A DNA stretch of 64,000 nt from an uncultured Phascolarctobacterium sp. (GCF_934190775.1 NZ_CAKPTG010000011.1:1-64000); one strand, 5' to 3'. Shown: positions 8,600-16,622, counted from the stretch's first letter. Program-made: numbers and translations. Notes: generated by a model from the letters alone, not told the origin.

Positions 8600-8956
8600 A
8601 TGGAAACTAAAGAAATTGCACAAAAAATTGCGGCTGCGGCCAATGACAAAAAAGCAAAGGATATACTTTTATTAAATATGGAGGGCTTGTCCCCGGTTAC
8701 AGATTTTTATGTTGTATGCAGTGCCGGTAACAGCACTTTGGTTAAGGCAATTGCTGACAATATTGAAGATAAGCTGGCAGAAGCAGGCGTACATCCTACT
8801 CACAAGGAAGGCTATGCTGATGCACGTTGGATTCTGTTGGATTACGGTGATGTTGTAGCTCACATCTTCCTGGAGGAAGAACGCGATTTTTATAACTTAG
8901 AGCAGCTTTGGGCAGATGCTCCGTCGGAAAGCTTTGTGGAGAATACGGATGATTGA
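8600..8956 (+). CDS. rsfS: Ribosome silencing factor RsfS
   Basis: A 118-residue member of the RsfS/Iojap family, which binds ribosomal protein L14 and blocks joining of the 30S and 50S subunits in starvation. The family core is visible: DILLLNMEGLSPVTDFYVVCSAGN-type strand/helix at about 25-50, HKEGYADARWILLDYGDVVAHIF at about 73-95 and a terminal YNLEQLWADA motif. Length is normal. AAGGAGG ends 7 nt before ATG 8600. Its 3' end overlaps the start of the S1-domain gene, so the two are translationally coupled. Confidence 0.93.
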   Translation: METKEIAQKIAAAANDKKAKDILLLNMEGLSPVTDFYVVCSAGNSTLVKAIADNIEDKLAEAGVHPTHKEGYADARWILLDYGDVVAHIFLEEERDFYNLEQLWADAPSESFVENTDD

Positions 8957-9875
8957 TAATAAAAAATTCAGCAGACCTAGGAAGGCTCCTGTTGCTATGA
9001 ATAATACCAAATACCGTCCCGGTGATGTAGTCAGTCTGAAGGTAGTGCGTATGAATGAAAATGCCGCCTTCCTTGATGCAGGCACCGGTAATACCTCTGA
9101 CGATATCATGCTGCATAAGCTGCAGCAGACCTCTGATGTTAATATTGGCGATGAGGTAAAGGTATATCTTTACCTTGATCCCAGCAAGCGTCTTACGGCC
9201 AGCATGAAGCTGCCGAAGATGCGTGAAGGCCAGTTAGGCTATGTACGTGTGCTTAGCGTTACACGTGACGGCGGCTTCGTTGATATCGGCGCCGAGCGTG
9301 GCGTTTTCCTGCCCTATAGCCAGATGCGCGGCCATGTAAACCCCGGCCAGCTTGTGTGGGTAAGACTGTATCGCGATAAGAGCGGCCGTCAGGCTGTGAC
9401 GATGCGTGTAGAAGAGGATATGGTGAAGGCTTCCAAGCCTGCAGAGGGCTTGAAAATCGGCGATAAGGTTACCGGTACGATTTACAATATTCTGCCGGAA
9501 GGCTTCTTCCTTTTCACTAACCAACGCTTCATTGCCTTCCTGCATCGCAGTGAAGTGCCCGGTGGCAGACTGGACTTCGGTCAGGAGATTACCTGCCGTG
9601 TAACATATCTGCGCGAGGATGGACGCATTAACGTTTCTATGCGCCTGCAAAAGGAAAATGCCCTTGTTGCGGATGCTCAGGACATCTATGATTTCCTGGT
9701 GAAGCGTAACGGCAGCATGCCTTACTGCGATTCTACGCCGTTGGAGATTATTAAGCAGAAGTTTGGCATCAGCAAGGCTGCCTTCAAGCGTGCACTTGGC
9801 CATCTGATGAAAGAGGGCAAGGTACGTCAGGAGAACGGCTGGACATATCTGACAGAAGCTCAGCAAGAAAAGTAA
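8949..9875 (+). CDS. S1-domain RNA-binding protein, CvfB/YitL type
   Basis: About 308 residues with repeated S1/OB-fold RNA-binding segments (roughly 15-70, 80-140, 150-215) and a C-terminal winged-helix-like part (about 225-300, containing GISKAAFKRALGHLMKEGKV). This is the layout of CvfB in Staphylococcus and YitL in Bacillus, which affect virulence gene and RNA regulation; the biochemical role is not well defined. I chose ATG 8949, which overlaps the rsfS stop by 8 nt and has GTGGAG 7 nt upstream. ATG 8997, with GGAAGG further upstream, is a plausible alternative that would give a product 16 residues shorter starting nearer the first S1 fold. Confidence 0.85.
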   Translation: MIDNKKFSRPRKAPVAMNNTKYRPGDVVSLKVVRMNENAAFLDAGTGNTSDDIMLHKLQQTSDVNIGDEVKVYLYLDPSKRLTASMKLPKMREGQLGYVRVLSVTRDGGFVDIGAERGVFLPYSQMRGHVNPGQLVWVRLYRDKSGRQAVTMRVEEDMVKASKPAEGLKIGDKVTGTIYNILPEGFFLFTNQRFIAFLHRSEVPGGRLDFGQEITCRVTYLREDGRINVSMRLQKENALVADAQDIYDFLVKRNGSMPYCDSTPLEIIKQKFGISKAAFKRALGHLMKEGKVRQENGWTYLTEAQQEK

Positions 9876-9896
9876 ATTTAATATTTGAAGCACAAA

Positions 9897-9931
9897 AAAA
9901 CCTGTTAGCTGAGTTTCAGCTAACAGGTTTT
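9897..9931. terminator. Bidirectional terminator between S1 gene and tonB
   Basis: A perfect 12-bp GC-containing stem (9901-9912 with 9916-9927) flanked by AAAA and TTTT, so it can stop transcription from both converging genes. Confidence 0.9.
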
Positions 9932-9933
9932 AA

Positions 9934-10674
9934 TTATCTCAGTCTGAAGGTGAAAGGTAAGCGTAAATAGCAACGAACCTTTTGACCGTTAGTACCGACA
10001 GCGCTGGTGAAGCGCCATTTATAAGCGGCATTGATACCTGCCTGGTCGAGGTTAGCGTTACCGCTAGAGCTTACGAGGGTAACCTCATCAACAGTACCGT
10101 TGGTGTTGACCAGAAGGCGTACAACGCCTGAACCGGTGATGCCTGCATTGCGTTCTGCAGCAGGATATACAGGGTCAATCTTGCGGATAATACGCGGCAT
10201 AACAGCTACAGCGCCGTTACCGTTGCCGGAACCGTAACCGCTGCCATTGCCTGTGCCGTGGCCGCTGCCGTTACCGCCGCCACTGCCGGAGCCTGTGCCG
10301 GGGCCGACACCGCTGCCGTGGCCGCTTCCCTGACCGGTGCCGCTGCCCTTACGGGCAACTTTTTTCACAGCAGATTTTTTATGTACAGGTTGAGGCTTAT
10401 TGTCATCGTTTTTCCAGATGGTGTCCGGATCAGGTGTAGGCTCTTCCTGCACATCTTCTTCAGTAGAATTTTCTTCGTCGTTTGCATTACTGTCTTCGAT
10501 GTCGGCATCATTGCCGCCACCGCCGCCACCGCCAAACAGTGATACCTCTACGATATCGTTAGCAGGCGGATGCGATAAATTAAACAGTCCGACGAAGCTT
10601 ACGAAAAGTAAGATAAAAATATGTGTTACGATAGAACCGATAAAACCGATTCTACTGCGTTGACCAGAATTCAT
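9934..10674 (-). CDS. tonB: Energy transducer TonB with glycine-rich linker
   Basis: A 246-residue protein that links the proton-motive force at the inner membrane to outer-membrane receptors. It has a short cytoplasmic N-terminus, one membrane helix (about 11-32), a run of seven glycines (about 48-54), an acidic stretch (about 56-84), a basic patch (about 97-109), a Gly/Ser/Asn repeat (about 110-154) and a typical TonB C-terminal domain (about 160-246, with IDPVYPAAER and the GxVxxLLV pattern). The periplasm-spanning part is a GSG/GNG repeat rather than the Pro-rich stiff rod of E. coli TonB. Last gene of exbB-exbD-tonB, overlapping exbD by 1 nt. Its likely client in this window is the receptor at 14659. 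Confidence 0.9.
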   Translation of the reverse strand: MNSGQRSRIGFIGSIVTHIFILLFVSFVGLFNLSHPPANDIVEVSLFGGGGGGGNDADIEDSNANDEENSTEEDVQEEPTPDPDTIWKNDDNKPQPVHKKSAVKKVARKGSGTGQGSGHGSGVGPGTGSGSGGGNGSGHGTGNGSGYGSGNGNGAVAVMPRIIRKIDPVYPAAERNAGITGSGVVRLLVNTNGTVDEVTLVSSSGNANLDQAGINAAYKWRFTSAVGTNGQKVRCYLRLPFTFRLR

Positions 10675-11084
10675 TATTTACCAGCTCCATCCGTTGCCAA
10701 ACCAAAGCGGGTAATACCTGCGCCTTTAAGTTTATCAATAAGTTCAATAACACGACCGTAATCTACATCCTTGTCTGCTCTGATAACAATAGCAAAACGA
10801 GGATTATTTTTTTGCTCGATTGAGGATTGGGTTATTAAAGATTGGATATCTGTCGGCGCATCGCCAAGATAAAGATTGCCATCATTTTTCAGAGTTACAG
10901 CGAAGGTTGTCGTTGTATCAGTAGCAGCATGTGCTGCCTGCGGCAGCTTAACGGGAATGGTTTTCAGGTCGATCATGTACATTGTGCTGAGCATAAAGAA
11001 TACCAGCAGGAAGAACATGATATCGATCATAGGGATAATAATAAGCTCCGGTGTTTTTCTATCACGTACATTGCGCAGCTGCAT
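10674..11084 (-). CDS. exbD: ExbD/TolR-type biopolymer transport protein
   Basis: A 136-residue single-pass inner-membrane protein of the ExbD/TolR family. The helix (about 15-38) contains the conserved membrane Asp in PMIDIMFFLLVFFML, which carries protons in this motor. The rest is a small periplasmic domain with the RADKDVDYGRVIELID pattern typical of the family. It sits between exbB and tonB with 1-nt overlaps on both sides, which argues for ExbD rather than TolR. Confidence 0.92.
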   Translation of the reverse strand: MQLRNVRDRKTPELIIIPMIDIMFFLLVFFMLSTMYMIDLKTIPVKLPQAAHAATDTTTTFAVTLKNDGNLYLGDAPTDIQSLITQSSIEQKNNPRFAIVIRADKDVDYGRVIELIDKLKGAGITRFGLATDGAGK

Positions 11085-11701
11085 TATTTACCACTCCTTG
11101 TTTCTGCTTCGAGAAGAGCACTGAAGCATTGCTCCATGTCGGTAATCATATTATCCATACGATGGGCAAAATAGGAGTGTGCACACAAGGAAAGAATAGC
11201 TACGCAAAGACCGGTAGCAGTAGCGATAAGTGCTTCGCCGATACCGCCGGTAATAGCGATAGGAGCGCCGGATTCCAGATTGAAGATACTGAAGGCGCCG
11301 ATCATACCAACGATGGTACCGAGCAGGCCCAGCAGCGGGGACATAGTAACGATAATAGCAAGGTAGTCCAGTTTATTTTTCAGTTTAGCAATGAAAATAC
11401 CTGCCTGGCTTTCCAAAAATGCTTTTTGTTGTTCTCTGCCATCGGTGATTTTAGCTGCATCAGCAACGATTTTAGCGCATTCGCCGTTGGTTGCTTCAGC
11501 TAATTGAAAAGCTTCTTCTCTTTCGTCAGCTCGTAAAAGTTCGCAATACTTAGCGGCAAAGGGCTGACCGCTGTCTTCTGCTTTGTAGAACAGAAAACGC
11601 TCAATAGCAATAGCGATTACTGCTATTGAACAGAAAAGCAGCGGCCACATAACGAGACCGCCTTTGTGAAAATACATAATTGTTTGTTGAATTGCTTCCA
11701 T
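11084..11701 (-). CDS. exbB: ExbB/TolQ/MotA-type proton channel
   Basis: About 205 residues, an inner-membrane protein that forms the proton channel of the TonB motor with ExbD. Three hydrophobic segments are visible (about 13-33, 105-130, 150-172), the last two in the MotA/TolQ/ExbB domain with LGLLGTIVGMI and GIGEALIATATGL motifs. I start at ATG 11701 because AGGAGG lies 6 nt upstream on the minus strand; an in-frame ATG 16 codons earlier has no ribosome site. It opens the exbB-exbD-tonB operon, probably driven by the promoter at 11801-11829. Confidence 0.92.
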   Translation of the reverse strand: MEAIQQTIMYFHKGGLVMWPLLFCSIAVIAIAIERFLFYKAEDSGQPFAAKYCELLRADEREEAFQLAEATNGECAKIVADAAKITDGREQQKAFLESQAGIFIAKLKNKLDYLAIIVTMSPLLGLLGTIVGMIGAFSIFNLESGAPIAITGGIGEALIATATGLCVAILSLCAHSYFAHRMDNMITDMEQCFSALLEAETRSGK

Positions 11702-11800
11702 GAATTGCCTCCTAAAAATACTCATCAAAAATTTTTTTGGCAGCGGCAACTGCCTCAGCTTGTTTTGAAAAATGTTATAAGCTGAATAGTGTTAATTTAT

Positions 11801-11829
11801 AGTATATATTATCAATATGCAAAAAGCAA
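11801..11829 (-). promoter_or_regulatory. Likely promoter of exbB-exbD-tonB
   Basis: On the minus strand, TTGCTT (11829-11824), a 17-bp spacer and TATACT (11806-11801). The spacer holds TTGATAAT, loosely reminiscent of a Fur site half, but not enough to call one. The rest of 11830-12012 shows no gene. Confidence 0.5.
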
Positions 11830-12012
11830 GAGGCTGAGAAACATAATTAGCTAAAAGTGTTTTAAATGTAACAGTGAGTGACTTAAAGTAGTGGAGAAAT
11901 AAAAGTAAGGAATTTCTTTATGTAGAAATTAATGGAAAAGACATAAAATAATTTGGGAATTCAAAGCATACCTTTAGTTTTCCAGAGTATTTCTCATTCA
12001 TCTGCCCATCTC

Positions 12013-12041
12013 TTGCAGACTTCCTTATAATGGTATATAAT
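12013..12041 (+). promoter_or_regulatory. Promoter of the DUF234-type ATPase gene
   Basis: TTGCAG (12013-12018), 17-bp spacer, TATAAT (12036-12041). The predicted start of transcription falls inside the inverted repeat at 12040-12080. Confidence 0.6.
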
Positions 12042-12080
12042 TTATCTAATCTAGATTATACAAATCACGATTAGATAAAT
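12040..12080. repeat. Inverted repeat overlapping the ATPase gene promoter (operator candidate)
   Basis: Perfect 12-bp arms ATTTATCTAATC (12040-12051) and GATTAGATAAAT (12069-12080) with a 17-nt centre. A second, overlapping perfect 12-bp palindrome TAATCTAGATTA lies at 12047-12058. The three TAATC/GATTA half-sites sit between the -10 box and the ribosome site, so they could be protein contacts or a hairpin in the mRNA leader. Confidence 0.6.
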
Positions 12081-12092
12081 GGGGTGAGTAAG

Positions 12093-13478
12093 ATGTTCAT
12101 CGGTCGCGGGGAAGAGCTGAAATTTTTAGAGGATCGATATAATAGTGCAGATGGTCAGCTTGTAGTGCTTTATGGCAGAAGACGTGTAGGCAAAACAGAG
12201 CTGTTGCGTCAATTTTGTCAAGATAAAGAGCACGTTTTTTATACTTGCACAGAAATAATAGATGAAAAACAGTTGGAAGCGTTTAGCCAGAGATTATTGG
12301 AAAAAAATAAACAGGCGGCAAAATATATTACACGCTTCAGTGATTGGGAGCAGGCCTTGCTCAGTATAACAGAGCTAGCAAAAGATAAAAAAATAGTTGT
12401 AGTTATCGATGAATTCACCTATATGGTTAAAGGGAATAACGCCATTCCCTCTATTCTGCAAAAGCTGTGGGATGAGGTTTTAAAGCAGTCTAATGTAATG
12501 CTGATTTTGTGTGGCAGCGCAATGTCATTTATAGAAAAAGAAGTTTTAGCAGAGAAAAATCCGCTTTATGGACGTGCTACAGGAATCTTAAAAATGCAGG
12601 CGATGGATTTTTATTCTGCCCAACAGTTTTTTCCTAATTACAGCATAGAGGACAAAATTACTGCCTATGCAATTTTGGGTGGTATTCCGCATTATTTAAA
12701 GCAGTTTTCCGATAAATACTCTCTCGATGAAAATATTGTGCGCAGTATTTTAAGCAGAGGCAGTGTGCTTTACAGTGAAGTGGAGTTTCTTATGCGTCAG
12801 GAGCTGCGCGAGACGAGCGTTTATAATGCAGTAATTGAAGCAGTTGCGTTAGGCAATACCCAATTAAATGATATTTATCAAAAAACGCAGATTGATAAAA
12901 GCAAGCTGAGCGTATATTTGAAAAATCTTTTGGAATTGGGAATTTTGTGCAGGGAGTTTTCTGTGGATGCCAATATTAAGGAGCAGGCCAATACACAGAG
13001 AGGCTTATACAAGGTTACCGATAATTTCTTTGGCTTTTGGTATGCCTTTGTTTTTCCTAATTTATCTGAATTGGAATCAGGCGATGCAGAAGGAATTTAT
13101 CAATATGTTGTCAAGCCTGAGCTGGAGCGTTTTACATCGTATGTATTTGAAGATGTTTGCCAGCAATATTTGCGTAAGCAGAACAGAAAACATGACTTGC
13201 CGTTTTATTTTACCAAGATTGGTCGTTGGTGGAATAAGACTGATGAGATAGATATTATGGCAGTTGATTACAGGCAAACACAAATACTTTTGGGTGAGTG
13301 TAAATATAAGCATAGGCCGGTAGACGTAAAAGACTTGAAGCACTTTTTAGCCAAAAAAGTAGCGCAGGATAAGAGTTTATATTATTATTTCTTTTCCAAA
13401 GCCGGTTATACAGAGCAGGCGGTTGCTTATGCGGCAGAACATGGGATAAAGACAGTTTGTTTGGATGATTTGGTATAG
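12093..13478 (+). CDS. AAA-type ATPase with DUF234 C-terminal domain
   Basis: About 461 residues. The N-terminus has Walker A GRRRVGKT (about 28-35) and a Walker B with VVVIDEF (about 105-111), the STAND/archaeal-ATPase group. A winged-helix-like middle (about 250-290) follows, then a C-terminal domain with a PD-(D/E)xK-like pattern (DEIDIMAVD then LLGECKY, about 382-405). This is the layout of widespread ATP-binding proteins with DUF234, some suspected to be solitary mobile or defence genes; no function is established. Start ATG 12093 follows GGGGTGAG; an in-frame GTG at 12084 lies within that ribosome site. It stands alone between its own promoter and terminator, with lower GC than nearby genes. 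Confidence 0.85.
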   Translation: MFIGRGEELKFLEDRYNSADGQLVVLYGRRRVGKTELLRQFCQDKEHVFYTCTEIIDEKQLEAFSQRLLEKNKQAAKYITRFSDWEQALLSITELAKDKKIVVVIDEFTYMVKGNNAIPSILQKLWDEVLKQSNVMLILCGSAMSFIEKEVLAEKNPLYGRATGILKMQAMDFYSAQQFFPNYSIEDKITAYAILGGIPHYLKQFSDKYSLDENIVRSILSRGSVLYSEVEFLMRQELRETSVYNAVIEAVALGNTQLNDIYQKTQIDKSKLSVYLKNLLELGILCREFSVDANIKEQANTQRGLYKVTDNFFGFWYAFVFPNLSELESGDAEGIYQYVVKPELERFTSYVFEDVCQQYLRKQNRKHDLPFYFTKIGRWWNKTDEIDIMAVDYRQTQILLGECKYKHRPVDVKDLKHFLAKKVAQDKSLYYYFFSKAGYTEQAVAYAAEHGIKTVCLDDLV

Positions 13479-13495
13479 ACTCATGAAACACATAA

Positions 13496-13545
13496 CACCG
13501 GAGGCTTCAAGGTTTTACTTTGAACTTTCCGGTGCTTTGATTTTG
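13496..13545 (+). terminator. Terminator behind the DUF234-type ATPase
   Basis: An imperfect 17-bp stem anchored by CACCGGA/TCCGGTG (13496-13502 with 13528-13534), then a T-rich tract. Confidence 0.75.
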
Positions 13546-13570
13546 TATAATAAGTTGCAATATATCCAAA

Positions 13571-13587
13571 TTTGACCGAAGGTCAAA
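13571..13587. promoter_or_regulatory. Operator 1: TTTGACC-GAA-GGTCAAA
   Basis: A perfect 7-3-7 inverted repeat directly upstream of the TetR-family gene promoter. Nearly the same site recurs at 14347-14363 in front of the riboswitch operon, so both are probably bound by the TetR protein encoded between them. Confidence 0.75.
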
Positions 13588-13591
13588 ATAC

Positions 13592-13620
13592 TTGCTATTT
13601 TTATTACAAACTTCTATAAT
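13592..13620 (+). promoter_or_regulatory. Promoter of the TetR-family gene
   Basis: TTGCTA (13592-13597), 17-bp spacer, TATAAT (13615-13620). Operator 1 ends 5 bp upstream of the -35 box. Confidence 0.6.
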
Positions 13621-13664
13621 ACTATTTAAGGAAATGTATCACCAGAAAAAATGGAGAAGTAAAA

Positions 13665-14324
13665 ATGGCAAGTGAAAAACGAGCACAAAAAAAAGAGCAG
13701 ATTATCTATACGGCAATTAAAATGCTGGAGCAAAGCTCATATAACGATGTACGTATAGAGGATATTGCACAGAAACTTGAAGTAGTAAAATCAAATATTT
13801 TCTATTATTTTCCGTCAAAAGGAATTCTGTATTTAAATGTATTGGAAAAATTGCATAGTGATATTATAGAACGCTTTATTTTAGAGGTTAACCAAACTTC
13901 TATAAAAAATATTGTTGACTTCAAAAAACTTATTATGAAATTGACTGATATATACATCAGAGACTATATTACTTTGATTAAGCTTTCTATCGAAAGTACG
14001 CGGATTTTTAGTGAATGCAAACGAGAGCATATTTTGCAATATAATAAAGCAGTAAATAGTCTAGATGACAGGTTACAATCTATTATTTTAGATAAATTTA
14101 ACGGCTTTACACGTAATGAAGTTTTTTATATTTTTGAAGTACAGGAACATTTTTTACGTGGTTATTATCAGGATATGATTCAGAATGCCGAATATGCAAT
14201 AGCCGATGATGGCGATATAGCTTGGGAAAGACTGAGTCTTTATGAGTTTAGGGTAACGAGAATGCTAAGATTTTTTTTAGATGGGATGATATACGAAAAA
14301 GATAAAAATACTCTTGACAAATGA
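13665..14324 (+). CDS. TetR/AcrR family transcriptional regulator
   Basis: A 219-residue one-component regulator. The N-terminal helix-turn-helix (about 10-56) shows the TetR pattern, IYTAIKMLEQ, then RIEDIAQKLEVVKSNIFYYFPSKG. The rest is a helical ligand domain without close recognisable relatives. ATG 13665 follows GGAGAAG. It probably represses itself and the downstream operon through the shared 7-3-7 operator (13571 and 14347). The -35 box of the downstream promoter lies inside its last codons, so the gene and the operon are tightly linked. The ligand is unknown; a tetrapyrrole, corrinoid or metal complex would suit the context, but this is inference. Confidence 0.88.
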   Translation: MASEKRAQKKEQIIYTAIKMLEQSSYNDVRIEDIAQKLEVVKSNIFYYFPSKGILYLNVLEKLHSDIIERFILEVNQTSIKNIVDFKKLIMKLTDIYIRDYITLIKLSIESTRIFSECKREHILQYNKAVNSLDDRLQSIILDKFNGFTRNEVFYIFEVQEHFLRGYYQDMIQNAEYAIADDGDIAWERLSLYEFRVTRMLRFFLDGMIYEKDKNTLDK

Positions 14325-14342
14325 TGCTAGGTAGATTATCAT
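14314..14342 (+). promoter_or_regulatory. Promoter of the cobalamin-riboswitch operon
   Basis: TTGACA (14314-14319), 17-bp spacer, TATCAT (14337-14342). The -35 box overlaps the end of the TetR gene, and the predicted start point (about 14349) falls in operator 2. Confidence 0.65.
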
Positions 14343-14346
14343 AATT

Positions 14347-14363
14347 TTAGACCTAGGGTCAAA
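14347..14363. promoter_or_regulatory. Operator 2: variant of TTTGACC-N3-GGTCAAA
   Basis: TTAGACC-TAG-GGTCAAA. It matches operator 1 with one base different in the left arm and the same spacing. Its position over the transcription start suggests direct repression. Confidence 0.7.
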
Positions 14364-14365
14364 AT

Positions 14366-14545
14366 ATTGTTATGCTTAGATAAGCGATTCGGTGAAAATC
14401 CGATGCGGTCCCGCCACTGTAAAACGATGCAGACTTTGTAACCACTGATTTTTCAGGCTGGTATGTCAGCGTAGTTAAGCCAGAGAGCTTCCTAGGCATA
14501 TTACCGTTATCTGCGATAGACAGATAGGTAATGTGATTATTAGCG
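14366..14545 (+). promoter_or_regulatory. Cobalamin riboswitch
   Basis: The conserved B12 aptamer landmarks are present in order: GGTGAAAATCCGATGCGGTC (14391-14410), the B12-box GCCACTG (14413-14419), and AAGCCAGAGAGCTTCC (14478-14493). The outer pairing TATGC (14371-14375) with GCATA (14496-14500) closes the aptamer. A further hairpin (14500-14532) follows. It senses a cobalamin form and acts with the terminator at 14558-14600. This ties the whole operon to corrinoid status. Confidence 0.93.
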
Positions 14546-14557
14546 TTGCTAGTAGTG

Positions 14558-14600
14558 CAGCCTGTTTGTATTCAGATAACAAGCAGGCTGTTTTATTTTT
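14558..14600 (+). terminator. Riboswitch-controlled terminator
   Basis: A 12-bp stem (14558-14569 with 14579-14590, one wobble) followed by TTTTATTTTT, lying between the aptamer and the start codon of the receptor gene. The expression platform is therefore transcription termination, presumably when cobalamin is bound. Confidence 0.85.
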
Positions 14601-14658
14601 CTGGCCAGAGGTAAAATTTCCTGCATTCATGAGTAAAAGTATGATGAGGTGTTTAAAA

Positions 14659-16605
14659 TTGAAAAAATTGTTTGAGCTGCGGAATGCAGTGCTGATGTCT
14701 GTTCTTGTTGGATCTTATGTAATTTCCGGTGGCACGACTGCTTTTGCCGAAGAGATGAAAACTTTTAACCTTGATGAGATGATTGTTACGGCGACAGCTA
14801 CGCCGGTAGATAAGGTTAAAACTGCGGCTTCTGTATATGTTATTACATCTAAAGAAATAGAAGATAAACAGTATCAAAATTTGTATGAAGCTTTACAAAG
14901 CGTTCCGGGCATGAATTCTCGCTTATATGGAAATGGTGTTGGCTATGAATTATCCGGTTACAGTGTACCTTCTTTGAGAGATAAATATGCCGTTGTACTT
15001 ATTGACGGTGTAAATCAGGCTATGGATAGTAAGGCAAGAAACTCCTTAATCGATATCAATCCTAGAGATATTGATAGAATAGAGGTATTGAAAGGTTCTG
15101 CATCTGTACTATATGGTTCTAATGCAATTGGCGGCGTTATTAATGTAATTACTAAGAGAGCAGATTCTGGAGTTCAATCTGCTATTAAATATAGTGTTGG
15201 TAACTTTGGATACCAGTCTTATAACATCAACAATAGAGGCAGCGAAGAAAATGTTTATTGGTCAGTTAATTTAGAACGTAGAAATGCCGGAGATTATGAA
15301 GATGGTAGTGGTGTAAATCATCCTACAGATAAGAAAAATAACATTGCTAATGTAAAATTTGGTTATAAAGCAAATGATAAGATGGATTTTATTGTAAAAT
15401 ATGATTCTTCTCATCAAGATATGAAATGGAGCGAGCTTTATAAAAAAAGCGGAGTAGTAGCTAATCATGATGGTGAATTTAATATAGATAATATTACCTT
15501 GATTTCTGATTTTATTGATAAAAAGAATGGTGAAGGTAATAATTTCTATGTGTTCAAAGGTAACATGAAAGCAGTACGCAATTATCATCATAATCCTGAT
15601 AAGGAATTAGATGATGGTAGCTATACTTTTAAGGATTCAGGTGAGACATATAAAGTAAAGGCTTTTAGAATCGCTGACAGATATTATAAGCAAATTAACG
15701 ATGAACATCGTATTTTAATTGGCGCTGAACATTATGATTATAAAGATGTATATCTTGAAGGAAAAAATAAAATCAAAGAAAATTCTGTATTTATCCAAGA
15801 CGAGTGGAATTTCGCTAAAAATTTCAAATTAACTTCAGGTGTAAGATATGTTGTTCCGGGTGATTTTGCAGGAAAATATATTACAAGCTTTAATTTAGGA
15901 TATAATCCTGCTGATAACTTAGGCTTATATATTGCACGTAATGAATATTATGTACAACCATCTATGGGACAAGTATTTGGTACTTACTTATATAATCCTA
16001 ATCCTGATATTAAACCGACATCTGGCAACACCATTGAATTGGGCGTTAACTATCAAATAGATGATACGTCATTCTTAAATGCTAATATTTATAGACGTGA
16101 GGAAGATAATAGCATTTCTTGGGTAAAAGAAGGTACAAAACGTAAATATGTTAATGTAGATGGTACAGCCCAAAATAATGGCTTAGAATTAGCGTATGAA
16201 AAACAATTTGATGAAAATTGGAAAACAAAGCTTAGTTATTTCCGCACGTGGTCTAATAAATCTGGTAAGCAAAGTTTTCTGCCAAAAGATATAGTAAGTA
16301 TTAACATTGATTATTCGAAAGGTAAAACTGATGTAGGCTTATTTGGATTAGGTAAATATAACTTATATGGTAAATCTCAGTTGTATTATGATAGCTTGCC
16401 TACAGATTCTTTCTGGGTGGTAAATGCATATGCTAATTATAAACCGACAAAAGACATAAAAATATTCGCTAGAATAAATAATTTGTTTGATAAAGATTAT
16501 TCTAATGTTGGCAATTGGTTTGACTTAAAAGATGGTAGTATTGATGCTATCAATTATAGCGATGAAGGACGCAACTTTGTCGTTGGCGTTGAATACTCTT
16601 TCTAA
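14659..16605 (+). CDS. TonB-dependent outer-membrane receptor (BtuB-like)
   Basis: A 648-residue outer-membrane gated channel. It has a signal peptide (about 1-30, ending AFA before EEMK), a TonB box (DEMIVTAT, about 38-45), a plug domain (about 55-165, with EALQSVPGMN and the RIEVLKGSASVLYG/AIGGVINVIT pair) and a 22-strand-type barrel ending in a C-terminal Phe (GVEYSF). The start is TTG 14659, with GAGGTG 7 nt upstream. In-frame ATGs at 14641 and 14644 lie in or before that site, and starts further upstream fall inside the terminator or riboswitch. Cobalamin riboswitch control and the BtuFCD-like genes behind it argue for a corrinoid substrate. The barrel is much richer in A/T-ending codons than the flanking genes. 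Confidence 0.9.
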   Translation: MKKLFELRNAVLMSVLVGSYVISGGTTAFAEEMKTFNLDEMIVTATATPVDKVKTAASVYVITSKEIEDKQYQNLYEALQSVPGMNSRLYGNGVGYELSGYSVPSLRDKYAVVLIDGVNQAMDSKARNSLIDINPRDIDRIEVLKGSASVLYGSNAIGGVINVITKRADSGVQSAIKYSVGNFGYQSYNINNRGSEENVYWSVNLERRNAGDYEDGSGVNHPTDKKNNIANVKFGYKANDKMDFIVKYDSSHQDMKWSELYKKSGVVANHDGEFNIDNITLISDFIDKKNGEGNNFYVFKGNMKAVRNYHHNPDKELDDGSYTFKDSGETYKVKAFRIADRYYKQINDEHRILIGAEHYDYKDVYLEGKNKIKENSVFIQDEWNFAKNFKLTSGVRYVVPGDFAGKYITSFNLGYNPADNLGLYIARNEYYVQPSMGQVFGTYLYNPNPDIKPTSGNTIELGVNYQIDDTSFLNANIYRREEDNSISWVKEGTKRKYVNVDGTAQNNGLELAYEKQFDENWKTKLSYFRTWSNKSGKQSFLPKDIVSINIDYSKGKTDVGLFGLGKYNLYGKSQLYYDSLPTDSFWVVNAYANYKPTKDIKIFARINNLFDKDYSNVGNWFDLKDGSIDAINYSDEGRNFVVGVEYSF

Positions 16606-16622
16606 TATTTATTTGAGGAATA

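Noticed and set aside
11750..11830. Fur box upstream of exbB
   Set aside because: Only one half (TTGATAAT) fits; the other half is too divergent to claim iron control.
14533..14658. An earlier start for the TonB-dependent receptor
   Set aside because: It would place coding sequence over the riboswitch end and terminator, lacks a ribosome site, and would bury the signal peptide. TTG 14659 has a proper site and signal sequence.
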